This document shows, in pieces, positions 8,834 through 15,422 of a stretch of 64,000 nucleotides of DNA. Each line of letters opens with the position of its first letter. Within the stretch, counting starts at the first letter, position 1. The DNA is taken from contig OZ253486.1 in assembly GCA_965261925.1 (NCBI GenBank), positions 2,356,001 to 2,420,000 of the forward strand, given 5' to 3'. The position numbers and the translations under genes were made by a program. The notes below the pieces were generated by a model. The model made no database searches. It was not told the DNA's origin and worked only from the letters and a program-made list of their open reading frames with translations. This DNA comes from Bin87 sp965261925 (GTDB lineage: Bacteria; Chloroflexota; Dehalococcoidia; Lucifugimonadales; UBA3495).

Positions 8834-9598
8834 ATGCAATCGTTCTGCACCCATTGCGGGGAAGCTATCCCGCCCGGCGCTTCGGAATGCTCGGCCTGCC
8901 AGGCAGGGTTGGGATCAGCCGCCGGTCCGCCCGTGGCGCATCGATGGGGGGTCTGGCAACCCGCCTTGGGTTTGATGGTCTTGGTACCCACCGCGGTGCT
9001 CATTGCGTCCGTGGCTCTCGTGATACCGCTGGCGATCGCCGCAGTGGTTTCGGCGACCGCCCTGGGTCTGCTACAGGTGGCGCTGGTTTGGCTCCTCGGC
9101 ATCCGGGCCTGGCCGCCTCCGTTGTCCCTGGTCGGTTTCACCGCGCCCGGCACGTCGCGTTTCCTGACCGTACTGCTTTGCTTGGCCGCCGTGATTTGCA
9201 GTCTTGGGTTCGCCCAGCTGTACACCATGACGGCGATAGCGTTGGGTTGGGACTTCCTGATGCCCCCGGAACTGCCCGCCGGCCTGTTGCTGCCCGGGGG
9301 ATTCGTCGTCGTCAGCGCTCTCGCCCTCGCGGTGTGGACGCCGATTGCCGAGGAGGCGTTCTTCCGTGGGTTCGTGCTGCGCGGCATGGCCAACCGATGG
9401 GGTTTCGCGCCGGCTCTGGTGGTATCCGCCGCGGTCTTCGCAGCTCTGCACCTCTCTCCGGCCTTGCTGCTGCCGGTTTTCGTCACCGGCCTGTTGTTGG
9501 GTTTCCTGTACCTGCGGACCGGCTCACTTTGGCCGTGCATCGCGGTCCATGCTGCCCAAAACTTGGTTGCCGTGCTGACTGCGTGGCTCGCTTTGTAG
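8834..9598 (+). CDS. CPBP-family intramembrane protease with N-terminal zinc ribbon
   Basis: 254 residues. The N-terminus is a zinc ribbon (CTHCG...CSAC, residues 5-22). The rest is a multi-pass membrane domain with the CPBP/Abi (Rce1-like) motifs: EEAFFRG, a His in FAALHLSP, and HAAQN. Such proteins act as glutamate-type intramembrane proteases; bacterial substrates are mostly unknown. The 5' leader has no clear Shine-Dalgarno, and ATG 8834 is chosen because the zinc ribbon begins immediately. Confidence 0.85.
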   Translation: MQSFCTHCGEAIPPGASECSACQAGLGSAAGPPVAHRWGVWQPALGLMVLVPTAVLIASVALVIPLAIAAVVSATALGLLQVALVWLLGIRAWPPPLSLVGFTAPGTSRFLTVLLCLAAVICSLGFAQLYTMTAIALGWDFLMPPELPAGLLLPGGFVVVSALALAVWTPIAEEAFFRGFVLRGMANRWGFAPALVVSAAVFAALHLSPALLLPVFVTGLLLGFLYLRTGSLWPCIAVHAAQNLVAVLTAWLAL

Positions 9599-9745
9599 CG
9601 GCCGGGTCACCAACGGTCCGGTCGTGGATGTCCCACACTCGCCGCCCGTCATTGGTCAATGCTCAATGGCGCTCAGTGGCGCCGTATGGACACCCGCCGG
9701 CCGGTAGGATAGTCTAGTCGTATTCCACCTGCTCGAGTGCCGCCA

Positions 9746-10564
9746 ATGTCAACCTCCACCGTAACCCGCCCGGATCGTATCGCCGCAAAGTTTGCGGCCA
9801 TCAAGGCTGAGGACCGCCCTGGCCTAGTGGTGTTCGTCACCGTCGGCCACCCATATAAGAACGCTGCCCTGGACGTCGTCCCGCGATTGGTAGCGGCCGG
9901 CGCCGACGCCGTCGAGTTGGGCATGCCATTCAGCGACCCCGTGGGCGAAGGCCCGGTGATCCAGGCGTCCAGTTACGTTGCCCTGCAAAACGGTGTTACC
10001 ACTCAGGATTGCCTGGATACGGCGGCGGCTCTGCGCACGCAGATAGGTGACACCCCCCTCATCCTGATGGGTTACTACAACCCGGTCATGGCCTATGGTC
10101 TCCAGAAGTTCGCCGCCGCGTGCTCCGAGGCAACCGTCGATGGCCTGATCATCGTCGATCTCCCCAGTTCGGAGGCCGATGCCCTGGTGTCCGAGCTCGG
10201 CCCTTACGGCGTGCACCTGATTCCTTTGCTGGCCCCGACCAGTACTGACGAGAGCATAGCGAGATCAGTGGATATTGGCGGCGGCTTCGTCTACTGCACC
10301 AGCGTGGTGGGCATCACCGGCGCCCGATCCGAGGTGTCGAGCCGCGGCCTGGCTCTGGTGGACCGCGTGCGCCAACACACCGGTCTTCCGGTCACCATCG
10401 GCTTCGGCATCTCGCGCCGCGAACACGTGCTTGACGTGGGCCGGAGAGCCGATGCTGCGGCGGTCGGCAGCGCCCTCGTGAGCGCCCTGGCCGACGGTCC
10501 CGATGAGCAGGCGGCCGATCGCGGGGCCGTCGTCGTCGCAGAGCTCGCCGGACGCACCCTGTAG
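9746..10564 (+). CDS. trpA: Tryptophan synthase alpha subunit
   Basis: Cleaves indole-3-glycerol phosphate to indole and glyceraldehyde-3-phosphate, passing indole to TrpB. TIM barrel of 272 residues with the catalytic Glu in ELGMPFSDPVGEGP, the catalytic-Asp equivalent region replaced by LMGYYNPVMAYG as in the family, the YCTSVVGITGAR loop-6 region, and the phosphate-binding GFGIS and GSALV segments. ATG 9746 is preferred over GTG 9737. trpB is not adjacent, so trpA is detached from a trp operon. The next unit downstream is another aromatic-pathway gene with its own promoter. Confidence 0.95.
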   Translation: MSTSTVTRPDRIAAKFAAIKAEDRPGLVVFVTVGHPYKNAALDVVPRLVAAGADAVELGMPFSDPVGEGPVIQASSYVALQNGVTTQDCLDTAAALRTQIGDTPLILMGYYNPVMAYGLQKFAAACSEATVDGLIIVDLPSSEADALVSELGPYGVHLIPLLAPTSTDESIARSVDIGGGFVYCTSVVGITGARSEVSSRGLALVDRVRQHTGLPVTIGFGISRREHVLDVGRRADAAAVGSALVSALADGPDEQAADRGAVVVAELAGRTL

Positions 10565-10627
10565 GCTCGGCGCGGGTCCCCCGTGCTGGCTCCGGTAACT
10601 ACATCAAAATTGTCGCCGGTCTTGCCG

Positions 10628-10656
10628 TTGACAACGCAGAACGACGGGAGTAGCAT
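10628..10656 (+). promoter_or_regulatory. Promoter of the DAHP-synthase leader
   Basis: TTGACA at 10628-10633, exactly 17 bp, then TAGCAT at 10651-10656. The predicted start site (about 10663) falls only a few bases before the leader-peptide ATG at 10667, so the leader mRNA would be leaderless or nearly so. Confidence 0.75.
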
Positions 10657-10666
10657 TTTCCTCGAA

Positions 10667-10759
10667 ATGAGTATCACCTGCCGCCAATTCGTCCCCGGGT
10701 ATTATCGCCCATTTTACACTTACGCTTACCGCAGCACGGTCAGCGTATTACCGGTGTGA
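10667..10759 (+). CDS. Tyr-rich leader peptide of an attenuator
   Basis: 30-codon ORF ending in TGA. Residues 12-22 read YYRPFYTYAYR: five Tyr and one Phe in ten codons, with another Phe at residue 8 and no Trp. It lies between a good promoter and a perfect terminator hairpin upstream of a DAHP synthase, the arrangement of ribosome-mediated attenuators. It is too short to be scored as a normal gene. Inference: ribosome stalling at the Tyr codons when charged tRNA-Tyr is scarce allows read-through. Confidence 0.75.
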   Translation: MSITCRQFVPGYYRPFYTYAYRSTVSVLPV

Positions 10760-10830
10760 GAAGCCCGATAAACTTGGTGACAACCACTTTGGCAGGACTT
10801 CAGCCGGACGCAGGCTGAAGTCCTTTTTTT
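10721..10830 (+). promoter_or_regulatory. Attenuator with pause hairpin, antiterminator and terminator
   Basis: Three alternative structures can be drawn by hand. (i) Hairpin 10721-10747: TACGCT/AGCGTA plus ACCG/CGGT with loop CAGCA, overlapping the last Tyr codons. (ii) Antiterminator: CCGG 10751-10754 plus GAAGCC 10760-10765 pairing with GGACTTC 10795-10801 and CCGG 10804-10807. (iii) Terminator: AGGACTTCAGCC 10794-10805 with GGCTGAAGTCCT 10813-10824, then a T-run to 10830. The leader stop codon (10757-10759) lies inside the antiterminator strand, so a ribosome that finishes the peptide would mask it and favour termination. Confidence 0.7.
10794..10830 (+). terminator. Rho-independent terminator of the leader
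   Basis: Perfect 12-bp stem, 7-nt loop (GGACGCA), seven consecutive T. It sits 48 bp before the DAHP synthase start, so it must be bypassed for expression of that gene. Confidence 0.85.
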
Positions 10831-10877
10831 GGTAACTTCGGCGCCTCGGATCCGGTACCCGTCAGGAGGACAAACAG

Positions 10878-11951
10878 ATGGCAATCTCACCGGCAAAAGA
10901 CGTGAACGTGATGAGTAACAACGCGCTGATCAAACCGTCGGAATTGGAAGCTCGTATCCCCCTCACTGCAACGGCCGAGGAAGTGGTGCTCGATAGCCGC
11001 CGCCAACTTGAGGCCGTGCTGAACGGCGAAGACGAGCGGTTTGCGGTTATCGTCGGCCCTTGCTCCATCCACGACCAGTCGGGTGCGCTTGATTACGCGG
11101 CGCGCCTCAAGCCTCTCGCCGACCGACTCAGCGACCGCATCATGATAGTGATGCGTGTGTACTTCGAGAAACCTCGCACCACCGTCGGTTGGAAGGGCCT
11201 GATCTATGACCCCAACCTCAACGACACCTACCAAATCGAAGACGGCCTCCACCGCGCTCGCAAACTCCTGATGGAGATCGCGGAAACCGGCCTGAGTTCC
11301 GCCACCGAATTCCTCGATCCCATTGTGCCCCAGTACGTGTCCGATCTGGTCACCTGGGCCGCCATCGGCGCGCGGACCACCGAGAGCCAGATACATCGCC
11401 AGATGGCTTCCGGCCTGTCGATGCCCGTCGGCTTCAAGAACGGCACCGACGGAGATCCCCAAACGGCGGTGGACGCCCTCGTCGCCGCCAGCACCCCACA
11501 GGCTTTCCTCGGCATAGACCACGACGGCCAGGCCTCCATCGTTGAGACCCGGGGTAACCGCCACTGCCACCTGGTCATGCGGGGCGGCCGCAGTGGTACC
11601 AACTTCGACGCCCGCTCCATCGGCGCCGCCGCGGAAGCTCTCCGTAAAGCCGATGCGCCCACGCCGATAGTGGTGGACTGCAGCCACGGCAATTCCAACA
11701 AGGACCACACCCGCCAGCACATTGCCTTCCGGGAAGTTCTGCAACAGCGTTTGGCTGGCAACTCCGACCTCATCGGGGTCATGCTCGAGAGCAACATCAA
11801 CGCTGGCGCGCAGAAGCTCGGCGCGGATCCTGCCGAACTGGAGTACGGTATCTCAATTACCGACTCCTGCATCGGTTGGGACGAGACAGTCGACCTGCTG
11901 GATTGGGCCTACGAAGCCATCGGTAGCGACGTCGCCGTACCGGCAGATTAG
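10878..11951 (+). CDS. aroF: Class I (AroFGH-type) DAHP synthase
   Basis: 3-deoxy-7-phosphoheptulonate synthase, first step of the shikimate pathway (PEP plus erythrose-4-phosphate). 357 residues, the length of the E. coli AroF/G/H type with an N-terminal regulatory extension. Seen: VGPCSIHD, RVYFEKPRTTVGWKGLIYDP, GARTTESQIHRQMASGLSMPVGFKNGTDG, and the DCSHGNSNKDH metal/phosphate segment. AGGAGG at 10864-10869 fixes ATG 10878. The Tyr-rich leader upstream suggests a Tyr-responsive isoenzyme; allosteric type is not read from the protein. Confidence 0.93.
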   Translation: MAISPAKDVNVMSNNALIKPSELEARIPLTATAEEVVLDSRRQLEAVLNGEDERFAVIVGPCSIHDQSGALDYAARLKPLADRLSDRIMIVMRVYFEKPRTTVGWKGLIYDPNLNDTYQIEDGLHRARKLLMEIAETGLSSATEFLDPIVPQYVSDLVTWAAIGARTTESQIHRQMASGLSMPVGFKNGTDGDPQTAVDALVAASTPQAFLGIDHDGQASIVETRGNRHCHLVMRGGRSGTNFDARSIGAAAEALRKADAPTPIVVDCSHGNSNKDHTRQHIAFREVLQQRLAGNSDLIGVMLESNINAGAQKLGADPAELEYGISITDSCIGWDETVDLLDWAYEAIGSDVAVPAD

Positions 11952-11981
11952 GGTCTCGACCGACATATCCATGCGACCCGG

Positions 11982-12009
11982 GGAGGGGCGAACGCCAGTT
12001 CGCCCCTCC
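11982..12009. terminator. GGGGCGAA-type palindrome after aroF
   Basis: GGAGGGGCGAAC, loop GCCA, GTTCGCCCCTCC: a 12-bp perfect stem 30 bp after the stop codon. Followed by CTCTGATTCTTC rather than a clean T-run. One of several related palindromes at gene ends in this window. Confidence 0.6.
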
Positions 12010-12052
12010 TCTGATTCTTCCCGATGATATCGCGTTCCGCCCGTACTCACCG

Positions 12053-12061
12053 TGTTATAAT
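12053..12061 (+). promoter_or_regulatory. Extended -10 promoter for the GNAT gene
   Basis: TGT followed by TATAAT (12056-12061), 77 bp before the ATG; no convincing -35. Confidence 0.5.
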
Positions 12062-12138
12062 CCGGGCAATTCATTGTATAAATTTGGCCCCCGGAAATTC
12101 GGACAATCAGCTAAATTGCAGTTCTAGGAGGCCGGTAT

Positions 12139-12726
12139 ATGTTCCCAACAGTTAGCCTGAACTCAGACGTTTCCCGAGAAGATGTTTCCCGTATGCGCGA
12201 CTGGCTGCGTGATCCTGAAGTGAGTTCGTTATGGTACGGCGCCGATGATTCCGATGGCCACGCTCTGCATATCGGTTACGCGCCCGAAATAATCCACGAT
12301 GCCGACGACGCCACGTGGAATCAGACATTCAATCAGGACGAGCGACGCATTTATTCCATCTACGCGACCGACGAAGCTCATATCGGCGAAGGCCAGTTAC
12401 TCGTCGAATGGCCCCTTGAAGAAGCGCAACTCTTTATCCTGATCGGCCGCAAGGATCTTTGGCATCACCACTACGGTACCTCGGCCCTGGTCACCCTTCT
12501 TGACGAAGCTTTCGACAACCTCGAACTCCACCGCGTTTGGGTGGACGTTCCGGAGTACAACGAACACGCGCTTCAAATGTTCCGGCACCTGGGCTTTGTG
12601 CTCGAAGGACACTTGCGTCGCACCCACCGGAAAGACGGCAATTGGTACGACTCCTTCGCGATGGGATTGCTGACTGATGAATACCACCGCCGCCGCGAAC
12701 GGGTTTTGTCCCAATACACGGCGTAG
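12139..12726 (+). CDS. GNAT-family N-acetyltransferase
   Basis: 195 residues, RimJ/RimL-like. Seen: the acetyl-CoA binding loop region (IGRKDLWHHHYGTSALVTLLDEAF), then ELHRVWVDVPEYNEHALQMFRHLGFVLEGHLRR, which is the characteristic second half of the fold. TAGGAGG just upstream fixes ATG 12139. Acceptor unknown; members acetylate protein N-termini or antibiotics. Confidence 0.85.
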   Translation: MFPTVSLNSDVSREDVSRMRDWLRDPEVSSLWYGADDSDGHALHIGYAPEIIHDADDATWNQTFNQDERRIYSIYATDEAHIGEGQLLVEWPLEEAQLFILIGRKDLWHHHYGTSALVTLLDEAFDNLELHRVWVDVPEYNEHALQMFRHLGFVLEGHLRRTHRKDGNWYDSFAMGLLTDEYHRRRERVLSQYTA

Positions 12727-12752
12727 TTCGCGTCCGAGACGGAGGAATCATC

Positions 12753-13463
12753 ATGCCGGTCATAACCATCAACGGCGTCATCGGCAGCGGAACACTGGAG
12801 ATCGGACACCTGGTCGCCCAGAACATGGGCCTCAACTACGTTGACCGGTACATCTTCTCTGAGGCCGCCCGCCTGGTCGGTTCTCCCATTAGCCGCCTCA
12901 TCGAGAAAGAGCAGCGTGTGGTCCCCTTCCGCGAAAAAGTCGCGCGCTTCATGCAAACGGTCCTTGAACGTTCCGCGGTCGCCGGCGCCGGCGCCGAGCC
13001 GTATTTCGGACGTGGCATAGAAATGCTCCCCGCTGAGGCCTACACCGAGCTGGTGTCTGACGCCGCTTCGTCGTCCAATGTCCACGACCGGGCTTTCATC
13101 GAAGCGACCACCTCCGTCATCAAGGAACTGTCCGGAGGCGGCGACGTCGTCATCATCGGCCGTGGCAGCAATATGATCCTGGCTGACACACCTGGAGTCA
13201 TCCACGTCGGCCTTCTCGCCCCTATGGATGTGCGCATCGATACCATGGCCAAGCGCGAGATGTTCTCCGCCGACGAGGCGCGGGCCTACGCCGAGGATCT
13301 CGAGAATGCTCGGGTGACCTTCTACCGCAAGTTCTTTCGGACGGAAGCGAACGACCCCACCAAGTTCCACCTGATGCTCAATATCGGACGCATTTCCCAG
13401 AGCACCGCTGCGGAAATCATCGCCCACGCCTCGGAAGACCTTACCGCAGCAGTTCCCGCCTAG
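12753..13463 (+). CDS. Cytidylate-kinase-like family protein
   Basis: 236 residues of the AAA_26/cytidylate-kinase-like group. The P-loop at residues ~8-14 reads GVIGSGT, which lacks the terminal Lys of a canonical GxxxxGK(S/T), so nucleotide kinase activity is uncertain. The internal VVIIGRGSNMILAD strand and the later RFYRKFF-like helix (TFYRKFF) are typical of the family. Good ribosome-binding site (GGAGG) before ATG 12753. The next gene starts 3 bp after the stop. Confidence 0.75.
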   Translation: MPVITINGVIGSGTLEIGHLVAQNMGLNYVDRYIFSEAARLVGSPISRLIEKEQRVVPFREKVARFMQTVLERSAVAGAGAEPYFGRGIEMLPAEAYTELVSDAASSSNVHDRAFIEATTSVIKELSGGGDVVIIGRGSNMILADTPGVIHVGLLAPMDVRIDTMAKREMFSADEARAYAEDLENARVTFYRKFFRTEANDPTKFHLMLNIGRISQSTAAEIIAHASEDLTAAVPA

Positions 13464-13465
13464 CC

Positions 13466-14275
13466 GTGCTGCCCATTTCCGACGCTGGGCGGCGTCAGGG
13501 CTCCGTCCCGGTCGTCAACCTCGTCCTGATCGGCCTTAACGCTCTCGTATTTCTCTACGAGATCAGCATCGGCGGGTTCGGGTTCTTCTTCGGCGGCGGC
13601 GGCTTGCCGATCTTCGTCTTCTTCCTGGAGTTCGGCTTTATACCCGCCGAACTGTCATCGGTCCGCGGTTTCGAGCCGCTGGGGTCGCGCCCGGGCTTCG
13701 TTAGCATAGCTTCGCCCATCTCAACTTGGGCGACGCTGCTCACTTGCATGTTCATTCACGGCAGCTTGATGCATTTCATCGGCAACATGCTGTTCCTGTG
13801 GGTGTTCGGCGACAACATCGAAGCGACCTTCGGCCACGTCAAGTATCTACTGTTCTACATCGCGGCCGGCGTGCTCGCGACGCTGTCCCACTACGCTATC
13901 GATCCGTCTTCCCAGACCCCGTTGGTCGGCGCCAGCGGGGCGATTTCCGGCGTGATGGGCGCCTACCTCCTCCTCTACCCGCGCAATCGTATCCGCACAC
14001 TGCTGATCTACATTTTGATCACCGTTGTCGAGTTGCGCGCGGTTTGGCTCCTCCTCATTTGGTTCGGCCTGCAGGCCATCCAGGGGCTGCTCTCCATTGG
14101 CGTCAGCCATGAGGTCTCCACGGCCTTCTTCGCGCACATTGGCGGATTCGTCGTGGGCGCCATCGTCGGGTTGGCAGTGCGCCCACTCCGGCGCGGCCCC
14201 AGCGGCAGGTCGGGATACGGAGGCGATGCCAACCAACGGCCGCCCCAATACTGGCGCGGCCGCCGCATCGACTGA
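13466..14275 (+). CDS. Rhomboid-family intramembrane serine protease
   Basis: 269 residues, six or more membrane helices. The oxyanion/histidine segment MHFIGNMLFLWVFG, the catalytic GASGAISG serine, and the C-terminal HIGGFVVG histidine are all present, so it should be active. A Gly/Phe-rich loop lies between helix 1 and the active site. Start is GTG 13466, three bases after the previous stop, indicating coupling. The C-terminus is a short Arg/Gly-rich cytoplasmic tail. Confidence 0.9.
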   Translation: MLPISDAGRRQGSVPVVNLVLIGLNALVFLYEISIGGFGFFFGGGGLPIFVFFLEFGFIPAELSSVRGFEPLGSRPGFVSIASPISTWATLLTCMFIHGSLMHFIGNMLFLWVFGDNIEATFGHVKYLLFYIAAGVLATLSHYAIDPSSQTPLVGASGAISGVMGAYLLLYPRNRIRTLLIYILITVVELRAVWLLLIWFGLQAIQGLLSIGVSHEVSTAFFAHIGGFVVGAIVGLAVRPLRRGPSGRSGYGGDANQRPPQYWRGRRID

Positions 14276-14323
14276 TTTTTGCTTACCCTGCGCCGCGGTC
14301 CACGGCGGCAGCCCTACCGGGCG

Positions 14324-15211
14324 TTACGCCTCGGGATACGGGTTCAACCCCAGCATGTCTCTGGCCTGCTGGGGTGTTGCCGGCTCTCTGCCGTGCAGCC
14401 GGGCCATGGTAACCGCCCACTCGATGTACTCGGCGTTGGATTTGGGCTCCGGGTTGTTCGGCAGGTACGGGCTGTCCTCGAAACCAACCCGCACGTGCGC
14501 CCCGGTGGCGATGGCGATCGCGCACAATGGGAAGGTTTGCCCCAGGCTGCTGTGCGCCAGCCAGGTTGATTCGGGGTAGCGTTCACGGATCGTTTCGGCG
14601 ATCAGCGCGTAATTGCGCGGCGAGCCCACCATGGATTGACGTCCGTCGCCCCAGTGTGCGCCAGGCTCCACCAAGAAGTATCGCGTGTCCTTGATGTAAC
14701 CCTCTTGCATCAGGGTAAACGCATTGTTTACGTCGCCCATGTCGTGCACCGCAGGCTCCGGAAACGTCCCGCGTTGGTAGCACGCGTCCAGCGTCGCGGT
14801 GATGTCCTCGAACGAGTTCGGCGAGATGCTGGTACGCCTCCTGCCCGTCTCTGGATCCACGGGCCACCGCACGCCCATGCCAAGGTTCAGCGACACCATC
14901 TCCACGGGTTGTGGCGTCTCCAGTAGATACCGCGTTACCGCCGACACCGGGACGTGGGCCTGCCGAGCGGTGGTGTGATTCAACACCAGGTCGCATTGCG
15001 CTCGGATCATCGCGGCCGTCTGCGCGTACCACGCCGGGTCGTAGCTGATGCCCCCGTCCGGCGTCCTGGCGTGGATGTGCACAATGGATGCCCCGGCTTC
15101 GTAGCACCGGACCGCTTCTTGCGCCACTTCTTCCGGCGTCCAGGGAACGTTGACGTTGTGTTCTCTGCCGCGACTGCCGTTCAGACACCCTTTGATGATG
15201 ATGGTATCCAT
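14324..15211 (-). CDS. BKACE-family beta-keto acid cleavage enzyme (DUF849)
   Basis: Zn2+-dependent TIM-barrel enzyme of the 3-keto-5-aminohexanoate cleavage family, which condenses a beta-keto acid with acetyl-CoA and splits it. Metal-binding HIHARTPDGG is near residue 47; the EMVSLNLGMG and the final EDSPYLPNN glutamate blocks are also seen. The chosen ATG 15211 begins right at the first barrel strand with GGCGGGGAA upstream; a longer frame to 15325 lacks support. The exact keto-acid substrate is unknown. Confidence 0.88.
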   Translation of the reverse strand: MDTIIIKGCLNGSRGREHNVNVPWTPEEVAQEAVRCYEAGASIVHIHARTPDGGISYDPAWYAQTAAMIRAQCDLVLNHTTARQAHVPVSAVTRYLLETPQPVEMVSLNLGMGVRWPVDPETGRRRTSISPNSFEDITATLDACYQRGTFPEPAVHDMGDVNNAFTLMQEGYIKDTRYFLVEPGAHWGDGRQSMVGSPRNYALIAETIRERYPESTWLAHSSLGQTFPLCAIAIATGAHVRVGFEDSPYLPNNPEPKSNAEYIEWAVTMARLHGREPATPQQARDMLGLNPYPEA

Positions 15212-15336
15212 GTTCCCCGCCTCGTTTTGGAAATATTTGCACCGCCTGGCCCGAGTTGATATTGCCGTCGATGCCAGCCGTTTATCGCACATTAACATGG
15301 GACTGGAACCGGCCCGTCCCGTCACTTTCGCCGCTA

Positions 15337-15345
15337 TGCTATCAT
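15337..15345 (+). promoter_or_regulatory. Extended -10 promoter for the molybdoenzyme gene
   Basis: TGC followed by TATCAT (15340-15345), 77 bp before ATG 15423; no clear -35. Confidence 0.45.
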
Positions 15346-15422
15346 ACTGCCGGCACGGGATTTCGGCGTTTGTCGCCCCCGTGTCAGACCCGAAAATGAC
15401 GTACCAGCCGGAGGAATATCTA

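Noticed and set aside
9599..9745. Trp leader peptide before trpA
   Set aside because: No short ORF with Trp codons and no terminator in the 147 bp before trpA.
10640..10877. T-box riboswitch before DAHP synthase
   Set aside because: No T-box consensus (TGGnACCGCG) is present; the leader ORF with Tyr codons explains the region.
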